A model generated the notes under the pieces. The model worked only from the letters and a program-made list of their open reading frames with translations, was not told where the DNA came from and did not search any database. Positions 53,681-64,000 of a stretch of DNA of 64,000 nt are shown in pieces; the stretch's first letter is position 1; every line of letters starts with the position of its first letter. A program made the translations under genes and the position numbers. Source of the stretch: Nocardioides pini (GTDB lineage Bacteria; Actinomycetota; Actinomycetes; Propionibacteriales; Nocardioidaceae); the NCBI RefSeq assembly GCF_026712185.1, contig NZ_JAPPUX010000001.1, forward strand, positions 1,116,001 to 1,180,000, in the 5' to 3' direction.

Positions 53681-55082
53681 GACGTCTCCTCCAACGCTGC
53701 GAGAGGGATGGCGAGCCATCCCGGACGGTTGCGTGCTTCGTAGACCGCCTCGTAGACGACCTTGTCCGCGAGGTAGGCGTCGAGCAGTACCCCGTTGGCA
53801 CCGTCGAGCTCCTCACCTCGCTGCGCGGTGTAGGCAGCGAGGAAGGCGGCGCGGTTGCGTGCGGCCCACTCGGCTGCGCGGTAGGCCCGCTGCTCGGCCT
53901 CGCCGCCGGCGTCGGCGCCACCGGTCATGGCGACCACCCGCGGGGCGTAGTCGAAGGAACGGACCATGCCGGCGACGTCGCGCCAGACCGAGTCCGGGCG
54001 GAGCCGCTCGGCGAGCGGCTTGGCCGGCTCGCCCTCGAAGTCGACGATCTTCCAGCCCTTGACGGTGCGCAGCGTCTGGCCCAGGTGCAGGTCGCCGTGC
54101 ACCTGCTGCACCTCGACGGCGTCGAGGTCGCGCAACCGCCCGAAGGTCTCGCGCAGCCGCGCCTCGTGCGGCGCGAGCGCCGGTACGACGTCGAGGGCGG
54201 CACCCAGGCGGCCCTCCATGGCGGCGGCCAGCTCGCCGAGGGCGTCGGCTTCGCGCCGCTCGACCGGGAAGTGCTCGGCGAGGTCGGCGTGCACCTCGGC
54301 CAGGGCCACGGCGAGGCGGGCGGCCTCGCCGGCGAAGTCGCCGCCGACCTCCTCGGCGTGGAGGTCGGCCTCGGCGAACAGGTTGCGCACGCTGGCCAGG
54401 GCGAGGTCCCAGCCGTCGCTCGCGGTGCGGAGGAACTGCTGGAGCATCGCGAGCTGGATGGTCGTGTTGGTGTCCTCGTCGACGAGGTCGAGCCAGCCGT
54501 AGAGCGCGGCCACGTGGGTCGACCCGGCCTCGGTGAGGACCTGGTGGATCGCGATGTCGGGGTTGACGCCCGGGGTCACCTTGCGGAAGACCTTCATCAG
54601 CGCGTCCTCGCCGAAGGCGACCGAGGAGTTGGACTGCTCGCCGGAGAACAGCGTCGAGTGGGTCTCGATGTCGAGGTCGTGGCCCGGCAGGCGGTGGAAC
54701 ATGAGCTCGCCGCGCAGGTCGGAGGGCGGTGCGGGCGCGATGCCGTGACGGGCGAACGCCGCCAGCCACAGGGCCATCGACGCGCGGTCGTGCAGCGCGT
54801 CGTAGACGAAGGCCGGGCCGAGCTCGTCGTCCTCCCACTCACCGATGAGCGCGTGCGCGATCCGCTCCTGCGGCTCGGCGTAGAACGCCAGCGGCAGCTG
54901 GTAGAGGTCGCTCGTCCCGTCGGCGTAGGCGACCTCGGCGAGCTCGATGGTGACGTGCAGGCCCTCGGGGGCGTCGGGCAGCCGGCCCACCCGGCGCACG
55001 GCACCGAGCTCCCAGTCGCGTCCCTTGCCGCCGAACCAGCGCGCCTGGTCGATCCATGCCTTGATCTCGGTCCTGTTGTGGC

Positions 55083-55086
<4 letters not shown>
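53677..55086 (-). CDS. mak: Maltokinase
   Basis: A 469-residue aminoglycoside-phosphotransferase-fold kinase making maltose-1-phosphate from maltose and ATP, the GlgE substrate. The N-terminal cap starts [20 protein letters not shown]. The catalytic loop is [15 protein letters not shown] and the metal-binding loop [16 protein letters not shown] 55086 overlaps the treS stop (GTGA), and the stop overlaps glgB (ATGA), so the three are translated together. Confidence 0.95.
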
Positions 55087-56833
<1,747 letters not shown>

Positions 56834-56837
<4 letters not shown>

Positions 56838-58813
56838 CGGGTCCTCCTGGCGGCGATCACGTGCGCGGGTTCGTAGCCGGGGTCGAGCCTGACGTAGTTG
56901 TGGGCGGTCCAGCTCCAGTCCTCGCCCGTGATCTCGTCGTGGGCGACGAAGGAGTCGTGCCACTCCATGCCCAGCGCCGGCATGTCGAGGTGGATCATCG
57001 TCTCGCGGGTGCCGTGCGGGTCGAGGTTGATGACGCTGATGACGACGTCGTCCTCGTGCTTCTTCGAGAAGACGAGGACGTGGTCGTCGTCGCTGGAGTG
57101 GATCGTCACGTTGCGCAGCAGCTGGAGGGCGGGGTGGTGCCGGCGGATCTCGTTGAGGCGGGTCAGGTAGGGGGCGAGCGTGGTGCCCTCGGCGTCGCGC
57201 TTCTTCCAGTCCCGGATGCGGATCTGGTACTTCTCCGAGTCGAGGTACTCCTCCGACCCGGGCTTCACGGCTACGTGCTCGAACAGCTCGTAGCCGGCGT
57301 AGACGCCCCAGCTCGGCGACCCGGTGGCGGCGAGGGCCGCCCGCACCTTGAACGCCGCCGGACCGCCGTACTGCAGGTAGGCGTGGAGGATGTCGGGGGT
57401 GTTGACGAAGAAGTTCGGCCGCATGAGGTGGTCGGACTCGTGCGCGACCTCGACGAGGTAGTCCTCGATCTCGCGCTTGCCGGTGCGCCAGGTGAAGTAG
57501 GTGTAGCTCTGGTGGTAGCCCACCGCGCCGAGGCCGTGCATCATCGCCGGCTTGGTGAAGGCCTCGGACAGGAAGATCACGTCTGGGTCCGTGCGACGCA
57601 CCTCCGCCAGCAGCCACTCCCAGAAGGCGAGCGGCTTGGTGTGCGGGTTGTCGACGCGGAAGATCCGCACGCCGTGCGACATCCACAGCTTCACGATCCG
57701 CAGCACCTCTCGGCAGATGCCGGCCGGGTCGTTGTCGAAGTTGATCGGGTAGATGTCCTGGTACTTCTTGGGCGGGTTCTCGGCGTAGGCGATGGTGCCG
57801 TCGGCGCGGGTCGTGAAGAACTGCGGGTGGGTCGTAACCCACGGGTGGTCGGGCGCCGCCTGGAGCGCGAGGTCGAGGGCCACCTCGAGGTCGAGCTCCC
57901 GGGCGCGGGCGACGAAGGCGTCGAAGTCGTCGAACGTCCCGAGGTCGGGGTGGATGGCGTCGTGGCCGCCGTCCTTGCTGCCGATCGCCCAGGGGGAGCC
58001 GGTGTCGTCGGGGCCGGGGGTGAGCGTGTTGTTCGGGCCCTTGCGGTTGACCTCGCCGATGGGGTGGATCGGCGGGAGGTAGATGACGTCGAAGCCCATC
58101 TCGGCCACGCGCGTCAGCCGCTCCTTCGCGGTCTGGAAGGTGCCGCTGGTGACCTTGCCGGTCTTCTCGTCCTTCGTCGCGCCCTCCGAGCGGGGGAAGA
58201 ACTCGTACCAGCTGCCGAAGAGGGCGCGGGTGCGGTCGGCCCGGAACCGGAACGGCCCGGTGACGGTGAGCAGCTCGCGCAGCGGGTGGGCGAGGAGCAC
58301 GGCGTCGAGCCCGGGGTCCTGGAGGGTGGCGAGGCGCGCCGCGACCGGACGGTCGGTGTCGGTCGAGGCCGCGAGCGCGCCCGAGACGATCGCGGCCGAC
58401 TGCTTGTCGAGCGCCTGCGGGCCCGTCCCGGCGGCGACGCGCTCCAGCAGGAGCCGTGCCTCGGTGAACATCAGCTCGACGTCGACCCCGGCCGGGATCT
58501 TGATGCCCGCGTCGTGCTGCCACGTCGCCACGGGGTCGGACCAGGAGTGGATCTCGAAGGTCCACTCGCCCTCGACGTCGGGCGTCACGTGGGCGACGTA
58601 GCGGTTGGGCTGCTCGCCGTCGGGTCGCATGCGCACCGGGGCGCGGGTGCGGCCGGCCGGGTCGGTGGCGACCACCTCGGCGGCGAGCTGGTCATGGCCC
58701 TCGCGGAACACCGATGCGCGCACGGGCAGCGGTTCTCCGACGGTGGCCTTGGCCGACTGGCGACCCAGGTCGACCACGGGAGAGACATCCATCACGGGTA
58801 TCCGTCCAACCAT
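56834..58813 (-). CDS. glgE: Alpha-1,4-glucan:maltose-1-phosphate maltosyltransferase
   Basis: A 659-residue GH13_3 enzyme transferring maltosyl units from maltose-1-phosphate to alpha-glucan. The N-terminus [22 protein letters not shown] matches GlgE starts. The barrel has the nucleophile in [15 protein letters not shown], acid/base in [14 protein letters not shown], and stabiliser in [31 protein letters not shown] is family-typical. First of the coupled glgE-treS-mak-glgB set. An M36 protease gene precedes it on the same strand by 104 bp, with no clear terminator. Confidence 0.96.
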
Positions 58814-58917
58814 GGCCCCACACTTGCGAACCCGAACCTCGCACGCAAGCCGACCACGGTCGAGGCCACCCCTTGGGACGTCTCGACCGCGGCCGGTGCC
58901 GGACGCGGGTCGCCCGG

Positions 58918-61900
58918 TCAGCGGACCCGCGCCACGGTGATGGTGCGCAGCCGCGTCCGCGACGGGGCGAGAGCCGTGTCGTCGGCGGGGACGAAGCGGG
59001 CCCGCACGGTCGTACGACGCTGCCGCAGCGCCTGCTTCGGCACCCGGACGCGCGCGGTCCCGTCCGCGGTGGCGACGACCTTCCAGGTCCGGCCGGCGAG
59101 GCGGACCACGAACCGCCCCGCCTCGCGGTCGGCCGCGGAGCGGACGGTCAGGAACAGCACCGGGGCGGGCTTGCGCCGTGTCTGGAAGGCGCGCTTGACG
59201 ACCATCCGGGTGCGGGTCGCGAGGGCGCCGGGGGACGGGGCGGCCGTCGTCCCGGTCGTCCCGGTCGTCGTGCCGGTGCCCGGCGCGGTGCCGGTCGAGC
59301 CGCCGGTGCCGGTCGTCGTGCCACCGGGCTGGCCGGGCTGCGCGGGCAGCGTCGCGTCCTCCCCGAAGACCTGCAGCTCCGCGGCGTGCACGATCGTGCC
59401 GCGGTCCGAGCCCTCCTTGCAGTCGGTCAGCACGGTCGTGCTCGCGGTCTGCTGGCCGGCGTACGCCTCCTGGCCGGTGCACTGGTTCTCGAGCGTGACC
59501 AGTCGGACGGCGGCGGCCTCGGTGTCGGGGACGTCGAAGCCGCGCATCGTCAGGGTCGGCGCGACCGGGCGGGGGAGCGTGCTGGGGAACGCGTCGGCGG
59601 GGGAGGTGTAGAACCGCGTCCAGGTGGCGTCGGGCGACCCGCAGCCGCTGGTGCAGGCCTCCAGCGCGAACTGGCGCAGCGCGGTGAACCGCGACCCGGA
59701 GTCCGGGTCGTCCTGGGCCAGGGGGATGTCCGTGCCGGATGCGGGGGCGGGGGTGAGGTGCGCGCTCACCTGCACGCGGCGCACCGTGCTGACGTCGCCG
59801 GCGAGGTCGACCGCCACCGAGGGGTGGGACTCGTCGACCTGCGCCTCGGCCACGCCGCCCCAATTGGTGGTCTCGGTCCCGTCGATCAGCGCCTCGGGGT
59901 TGAGCGAGCCGTCGGTGGCGCCGATGACGGAGGCACCCGCCGCCGCGCTGGCGAGGTTGACCACGTCACCGACGGTCTCGGTGCGCGCGGCACCGTCGGC
60001 CGGGACGGTCATCGTCCACCGGGTGAACCCACGGTCGGGGGAGACGGCGAGCATCGCGTAGGTGCCCGGGGTGAACGTCGCGCTCGTGCCGAGGTCGGTG
60101 CTCGGGTCGGTGTCGGCGACCGGCGTCACGCGCGCCTCGTAGTCGCCGACGAAGATCCGGGCGCGACCGTTCGTGGCGAACGTGATCGTGCTGCCCGGGC
60201 CGGTCGGCGTCGTGAAGTCCGCGACCGGCTCGTGGTCGTCGGCGTCGGTGACCGAGGCGTTCGCGCCCATGCCGCGACGGGCGAACGCCGCCCACAGGAG
60301 GTCGCGGTTCGCATCGCCGAAGCGCATCTGGTCGGCGGCGATCATCGCGTCGCGGGCGTCGAGCATGGAGGTCGCACCCTGCTGGAGCAGGAACGCGTCG
60401 AACACCAGCTGCACCCAGCGCCGGTTGCCCGGGCAGGTGTCCACGGGGCGCGGCGTGCTGGTCGGCGTGGCCTGGGCGCACGCGAGCTGCAGGTCCGCGT
60501 CGTCGTACGGGTAGCGCTCGTCGTACCTCTCCACGAGCGCCTGCCGGACCTCCCACATGGTCCCGTTCCAGATCTCGCCGTCGGCGTGGACCTCGGGGCC
60601 GGTGGAGTCGAAGCCGTAGTCGGAGAAGTTCAGCGGGTTGTCGTCGATGGCGTAGTCGCGGATGGCGGTCTCGGTGTTGCCGGTGGCGTAGGCACCGACG
60701 GCCCAGACGTTCCCGCCGTTGCTGTAGCCGTGGGAGAACTGGTACTCGCCGGCGACGAGGTCACCCCACGACTCGCCCATCGCACCGCCCTGCTCGGACG
60801 TCAGGCCCTCGTCGGGTCCGGCGACCATCCGGTTGCTGATGGCGTGGGTGTACTCGTGGCCGACGATGCCCATGTCGAGGCCGCCGTCCGTGCACGGGGC
60901 GTAGAAGGCGCCGGCGATCGGCTCGAAGAGGTACTGGTTCGTGATGCCGGGCGTGCCGTCCTGCAGGGTGACCTGGTTGGCGTTGTCGCGGCCCAGGAAG
61001 CTCGGGCTGCCTCCGGTGATGGCGCCGGCCTGCGCGTTGCCGACCTCCTGGTCGCCGCCGACGCCGCCGCGACCGCCGTTGTCGAGCTGCAGGTTGTAGT
61101 TCTCCTCGGTGAAGCCGAGGTAGTAGGAGTAGTCGTGCATCCGGTTGTGGGCGGCGAAGAGGTTGCCGACCGAGGCGTCGATGTCGTTGCCTCCCGGCAC
61201 CAGCTGGGCGACGTCGCAGCGACTGTTGTTCCAGTGGTCCTCGAACTCGCCGGTGTAGTGCCGCTCGGGGGAGACCGGGGCCTGCAGCAGTCCGCCGGGG
61301 GTCAGCGGGCTGGCCCACGCCTCGTGGGTGTTGGCGTTGTTGCCGACTGTGGTGAAGGTGGGCAGCGCGCCGATGGTGTCCCACGGCCCGAACGCCGCCA
61401 CGTTGCGGAGCGGGGTCGGCGGAGCGGTGCAGCCTGCCTCGGCGTTCCAGCACCCGACGACCGAGTTGTCCGGCGTCTCGGTGGGGGAGTCGAGGGTCGG
61501 GTTGGCGGTGAACCAGCGCCAGCGCGGGTTGGCGGCGAGGTCACCAGTGGTGGGCGCCGCGGTGTCGCTGGTGCTGACGGCGACGGCGTACTGGCCCGCG
61601 ACCACCGACGCGGCGTCGAACGGGCACACCTGCACGGAGTAGGTGCCGGCGGGCAGGGACGATGAGGAGTACGTCGCCACCTCGGGGTTGGTGGCCAGGT
61701 CGCCCGAGACCAGCACCTCGTCGCCGCGGAAGACCTTCACCACGAAGTCGTCCACCGGGAGGCCGGTCGCGACGGCGGTGATCGAGCGGGTCAGGTCGTC
61801 CTCGAGCTCGAAGGGGTGCTTCGGTCCGCACGCCGTCGAGGTGGCGGCCCCGGTGAACACGTCGTTGTAGACGAAGTTCTCGGTCTTGTTGTGGCGCACG

Positions 61901-62763
61901 AGTACCTCTCCGGTGACGCCGTCGACCAGTGAGGTGAAGGCGAGCGAGGCGCCACCGGCGACGTCGACGACGTTGGCCTCGAGGACGGGCCGCACGGAGC
62001 CGTCGGCCATCGGCAGGGCGCGCAGGCGCACCTGCTGCTCCTGGGCGAAGCCGGGGACGGTGAGCCGGGTCCACCCGCGGGCGACGGTGCTCGTGATGTC
62101 GCCGAGCCGGTCCTCCGGCACGCCGACCGACAGGTCGGTGGCGGCACGGAGCCAGCCCTGGAGCGGCGTCAGCGTGGCCTCCGGCACGGCCTGGGTGGTC
62201 CGGGCGAGGGAGGAGGAGACGTAGGCGACGCGGCCGTCCGCGACGCCGACCGTGACCAGGCCGCCGAGGGCGGGGGCGAGACCGCCGAAGTCCTGGCGGA
62301 GCAGCACGGCACGGGCGTCCGATCCCGCGAGCCGCTGCGAGCCGACGAGCACCAGGTCGTCGACCGCGGTGGTCGACATGCCGAAGGCGGCGGCGTGCTC
62401 GCGCAGCCAGGCGCGCGCCCCCTCCACCGGCGTGCCGGGAGCGGCGCCGAGGCTGCCGTCGGCGGGCAGGATCGAGGCGGGGGTGCCGAAGGCGTTCCAG
62501 CGGGCCGTCACGTCGCCGATCGCGGAGACGGCCGCGCGCTGGGGCGAGGTCGGGAGGGCCGAGCCGCGGGTGTCGATGTCGCGGGGACCGGCGACGGGGT
62601 CACCGAGGGTGCGGACGTCGGGCGGCGTCGGGCCCGGCGTGATCCTGCCGGTCCCGGCCGTGGCCGGGGAGGCGATCGTGGGGACGGTGCCCAGCGTGGA
62701 GATCGCGAGGAGCGTCGCGGCGGCGAGGGAGGCGCGGCCGACGCGGGGGCGGGGGATGGTCAT
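58918..62763 (-). CDS. Secreted M36 (fungalysin-type) metalloprotease
   Basis: A 1281-residue exported protease. A Sec signal peptide (RASLAAATLLAISTLGTVPTIAS) precedes an FTP-like propeptide (about 50-280) and a short PA/CARDB-like insertion. The catalytic domain has the zinc motif VGHEYTHAISNRM near residue 635 and the third ligand in GESWGDLVAGEY. After about residue 900 come a C-terminal discoidin-like region (LINPEALIDGTETTNWGG-type SLNPEALIDGTETTNWGG), a low-complexity Thr-Gly linker (about 1150-1190) and a basic beta-rich end. It probably degrades extracellular protein. Confidence 0.93.
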   Translation of the reverse strand: MTIPRPRVGRASLAAATLLAISTLGTVPTIASPATAGTGRITPGPTPPDVRTLGDPVAGPRDIDTRGSALPTSPQRAAVSAIGDVTARWNAFGTPASILPADGSLGAAPGTPVEGARAWLREHAAAFGMSTTAVDDLVLVGSQRLAGSDARAVLLRQDFGGLAPALGGLVTVGVADGRVAYVSSSLARTTQAVPEATLTPLQGWLRAATDLSVGVPEDRLGDITSTVARGWTRLTVPGFAQEQQVRLRALPMADGSVRPVLEANVVDVAGGASLAFTSLVDGVTGEVLVRHNKTENFVYNDVFTGAATSTACGPKHPFELEDDLTRSITAVATGLPVDDFVVKVFRGDEVLVSGDLATNPEVATYSSSSLPAGTYSVQVCPFDAASVVAGQYAVAVSTSDTAAPTTGDLAANPRWRWFTANPTLDSPTETPDNSVVGCWNAEAGCTAPPTPLRNVAAFGPWDTIGALPTFTTVGNNANTHEAWASPLTPGGLLQAPVSPERHYTGEFEDHWNNSRCDVAQLVPGGNDIDASVGNLFAAHNRMHDYSYYLGFTEENYNLQLDNGGRGGVGGDQEVGNAQAGAITGGSPSFLGRDNANQVTLQDGTPGITNQYLFEPIAGAFYAPCTDGGLDMGIVGHEYTHAISNRMVAGPDEGLTSEQGGAMGESWGDLVAGEYQFSHGYSNGGNVWAVGAYATGNTETAIRDYAIDDNPLNFSDYGFDSTGPEVHADGEIWNGTMWEVRQALVERYDERYPYDDADLQLACAQATPTSTPRPVDTCPGNRRWVQLVFDAFLLQQGATSMLDARDAMIAADQMRFGDANRDLLWAAFARRGMGANASVTDADDHEPVADFTTPTGPGSTITFATNGRARIFVGDYEARVTPVADTDPSTDLGTSATFTPGTYAMLAVSPDRGFTRWTMTVPADGAARTETVGDVVNLASAAAGASVIGATDGSLNPEALIDGTETTNWGGVAEAQVDESHPSVAVDLAGDVSTVRRVQVSAHLTPAPASGTDIPLAQDDPDSGSRFTALRQFALEACTSGCGSPDATWTRFYTSPADAFPSTLPRPVAPTLTMRGFDVPDTEAAAVRLVTLENQCTGQEAYAGQQTASTTVLTDCKEGSDRGTIVHAAELQVFGEDATLPAQPGQPGGTTTGTGGSTGTAPGTGTTTGTTGTTAAPSPGALATRTRMVVKRAFQTRRKPAPVLFLTVRSAADREAGRFVVRLAGRTWKVVATADGTARVRVPKQALRQRRTTVRARFVPADDTALAPSRTRLRTITVARVR

Positions 62764-62829
62764 GCCGCCACAACGCCGGGGTGGACCCGCGGGTTATGCC
62801 CGGATGTGACGCGTGTCGGGTGGGGCCGC

Positions 62830-62860
62830 TCTTGGATCGTTCCAAGAAATGGCCTAGCGT
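62830..62860 (+). promoter_or_regulatory. glgP promoter with dyad operator
   Basis: TCTTGGA-TCGT-TCCAAGA (62830-62847) is a perfect 7-bp inverted repeat. CTTGGA within it (62831-62836) could act as a -35, 18 bases before TAGCGT (62855-62860), which is eight bases before the glgP GTG. A dyad overlapping the -35 fits repression; the regulator is unknown. Confidence 0.6.
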
Positions 62861-62868
62861 GCTGGTCC

Positions 62869-64000
62869 GTGCGAGCGTTCCGACGATTCACCGTCCGTCC
62901 CGTCCTGCCCGAGCCCCTGGGGGCGCTGGCCGCCCTGGCCGGCAACCTCCGCTGGTCGTGGCACCCGCCCACGCAGGACGTGTTCTCCTCGATCGACCCC
63001 GAGCTGTGGCGCCAGGTCAAGGGCGACCCGGTGCGCTTCCTCGGCGCCGTGGGGCGCGAGCGGCTCGACGAGCTGGTCGAGGACGGCGACTTCCGCGCGC
63101 GCCTCGGCGCTGCGCACGCCGACCTCCAGCGCTACCTCACCGAGGACCGGTGGTACGCCCGCAAGGCCGGTGACGACGCCCCGCGCGCCATCGCGTACTT
63201 CTCCTCCGAGTTCGGCATCACCTCGGTGCTTCCGCAGTACTCCGGCGGTCTCGGCATCCTCGCCGGCGACCACCTCAAGGCGTCCTCCGACCTCGGCATC
63301 CCGCTGGTGGGCGTGGGCCTGTTCTACCGTCACGGCTACTTCAAGCAGGCGCTCGACCGCGACGGCTGGCAGCAGGAGAGCTACCCGGTCCTCGACCCCG
63401 ACGAGCTGCCGCTGTCGGTGCTCCGCGAGGCCGACGGCAGCCGGGCGACCGTCTCCCTCGCCCTCCCCGACGGTCCCGACCTGGTGGCGCGCATCCTCGT
63501 CGCCCAGGTCGGCCGGGTGCCGCTGCTGCTCCTCGACACCGACATCGAGGAGAACAGCGCCCACTACCGCGACGTGACCGACCGGCTCTACGGCGGCAAC
63601 TCCGAGCACCGGCTGCGCCAGGAGCTGCTCCTCGGCGTCGGCGGCATCCGCGCCCTGCGCGTCTGGTCGCGCATCACCGGCGCCCCGGCCCCCGAGGTCT
63701 TCCACGCCAACGAGGGCCACGCCGGCTTCCTCGGCATCGAGCGCATCCGCGAGCTCACCGTCGACGAGGCCGGGCCCCACCTGGACTTCGACACCGCGCT
63801 CGAGGTCTCCCGCGCCGGCACGGTCTTCACCACGCACACGCCGGTGCCCGCCGGCATCGACCGCTTCCCGCGCGAGCTCGTCTCGCAGTACTTCGGCGGC
63901 AGCTCGCCCACGCCGGGCGTCCCGGTCGACCGCATCCTCGCCCTCGGTGCCGAGGACTACGACGGCGGCGACGCCGGCGTCTTCAACATGGCCGTGATGG
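62869..64000 (+). CDS. glgP: Alpha-glucan phosphorylase (5' part, runs off the window)
   Basis: The first 377 codons of a GT35 phosphorylase releasing glucose-1-phosphate from alpha-glucan. The N-terminus FRRFTVRPVLPEPLGALAALAGNLRWSW is typical of the short actinobacterial/archaeal-type (DUF3417-containing) GlgP; YFSSEFGI, PQYSGGLGILAGDHLKA and VFHANEGHAGFLG are phosphorylase signatures. The PLP lysine is beyond the window. GTG 62869 follows TAGCGT by eight bases (leaderless type). Divergent from the protease gene and the GlgE-pathway genes, at the Rv1328c position. Confidence 0.94.
   Translation, partial: MRAFRRFTVRPVLPEPLGALAALAGNLRWSWHPPTQDVFSSIDPELWRQVKGDPVRFLGAVGRERLDELVEDGDFRARLGAAHADLQRYLTEDRWYARKAGDDAPRAIAYFSSEFGITSVLPQYSGGLGILAGDHLKASSDLGIPLVGVGLFYRHGYFKQALDRDGWQQESYPVLDPDELPLSVLREADGSRATVSLALPDGPDLVARILVAQVGRVPLLLLDTDIEENSAHYRDVTDRLYGGNSEHRLRQELLLGVGGIRALRVWSRITGAPAPEVFHANEGHAGFLGIERIRELTVDEAGPHLDFDTALEVSRAGTVFTTHTPVPAGIDRFPRELVSQYFGGSSPTPGVPVDRILALGAEDYDGGDAGVFNMAVM

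Noticed and set aside
58714..61665. 983-residue plus-strand frame over the M36 protease
   Set aside because: Antisense shadow; no domain signatures and no promoter or ribosome binding site.

Overview
The window is high-GC (about 70% by eye), densely packed actinobacterial chromosome. Gene content and order point to the Nocardioidaceae (Nocardioides-like), but the genus is inferred from overall character and not from a marker gene. No rRNA, tRNA, insertion sequence, prophage or CRISPR array is visible.

The backbone follows the order known from Mycobacterium tuberculosis Rv1297-Rv1328c. It runs [3' end of an upstream gene]-rpmE-prfA-prmC-sua5-wecA-atpI/Z-atpBEFHAGDC-DUF2550-cobalamin adenosyltransferase ... 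nucS ... methylmalonyl-CoA epimerase-thiolase ... thioredoxin/TPR protein ... glgB ... glgE ... glgP. Against this backbone the added blocks stand out: a LacI/MFS pair and a GAF-GGDEF diguanylate cyclase (12.6-15.8 kb); D-amino-acid oxidase, phosphatase, GNAT-MOSC fusion and double 3-hydroxyacyl-CoA dehydrogenase (19-24.8 kb); a tandem hairpin array (24.8-25.2 kb); a large LuxR ATPase, transporters and small regulators (25.3-36 kb); an SDR-like protein, GtrA, PPDK, NUDIX and TetR-like genes (42-48.6 kb); a copper-protein pair (48.8-51.7 kb); and an M36 metalloprotease (58.9-62.8 kb).

Metabolic themes. (1) Energy: the complete F1Fo ATP synthase operon. (2) Acetyl-CoA assimilation: thiolase, a duplicated 3-hydroxyacyl-CoA dehydrogenase, crotonyl-CoA carboxylase/reductase, ethylmalonyl-CoA mutase, an ethylmalonyl/methylmalonyl-CoA epimerase, the MeaB chaperone GTPase and a PduO-type cobalamin adenosyltransferase together make a large part of the ethylmalonyl-CoA pathway. 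PPDK could feed the resulting C3/C4 units into gluconeogenesis. (3) Alpha-glucan: glgE-treS-mak-glgB are translationally coupled, with glgP on the other strand nearby; this is the trehalose-to-glucan GlgE pathway.

Two sequence-level features deserve attention. The first is a 420-bp array at 24796-25215: six full 63-bp units plus a final 42-bp palindrome. Each unit is a long imperfect hairpin; paired changes in two units keep the base pairing, and the array lies between near-identical 20-bp direct repeats. I cannot assign it to a known element class, and it is the best candidate here for something undescribed. The second is that at least fifteen genes have a TAnnnT-like -10 box 6-8 nt before the start codon, usually without a Shine-Dalgarno sequence, indicating widespread leaderless transcription; several are paired divergently with overlapping promoters.
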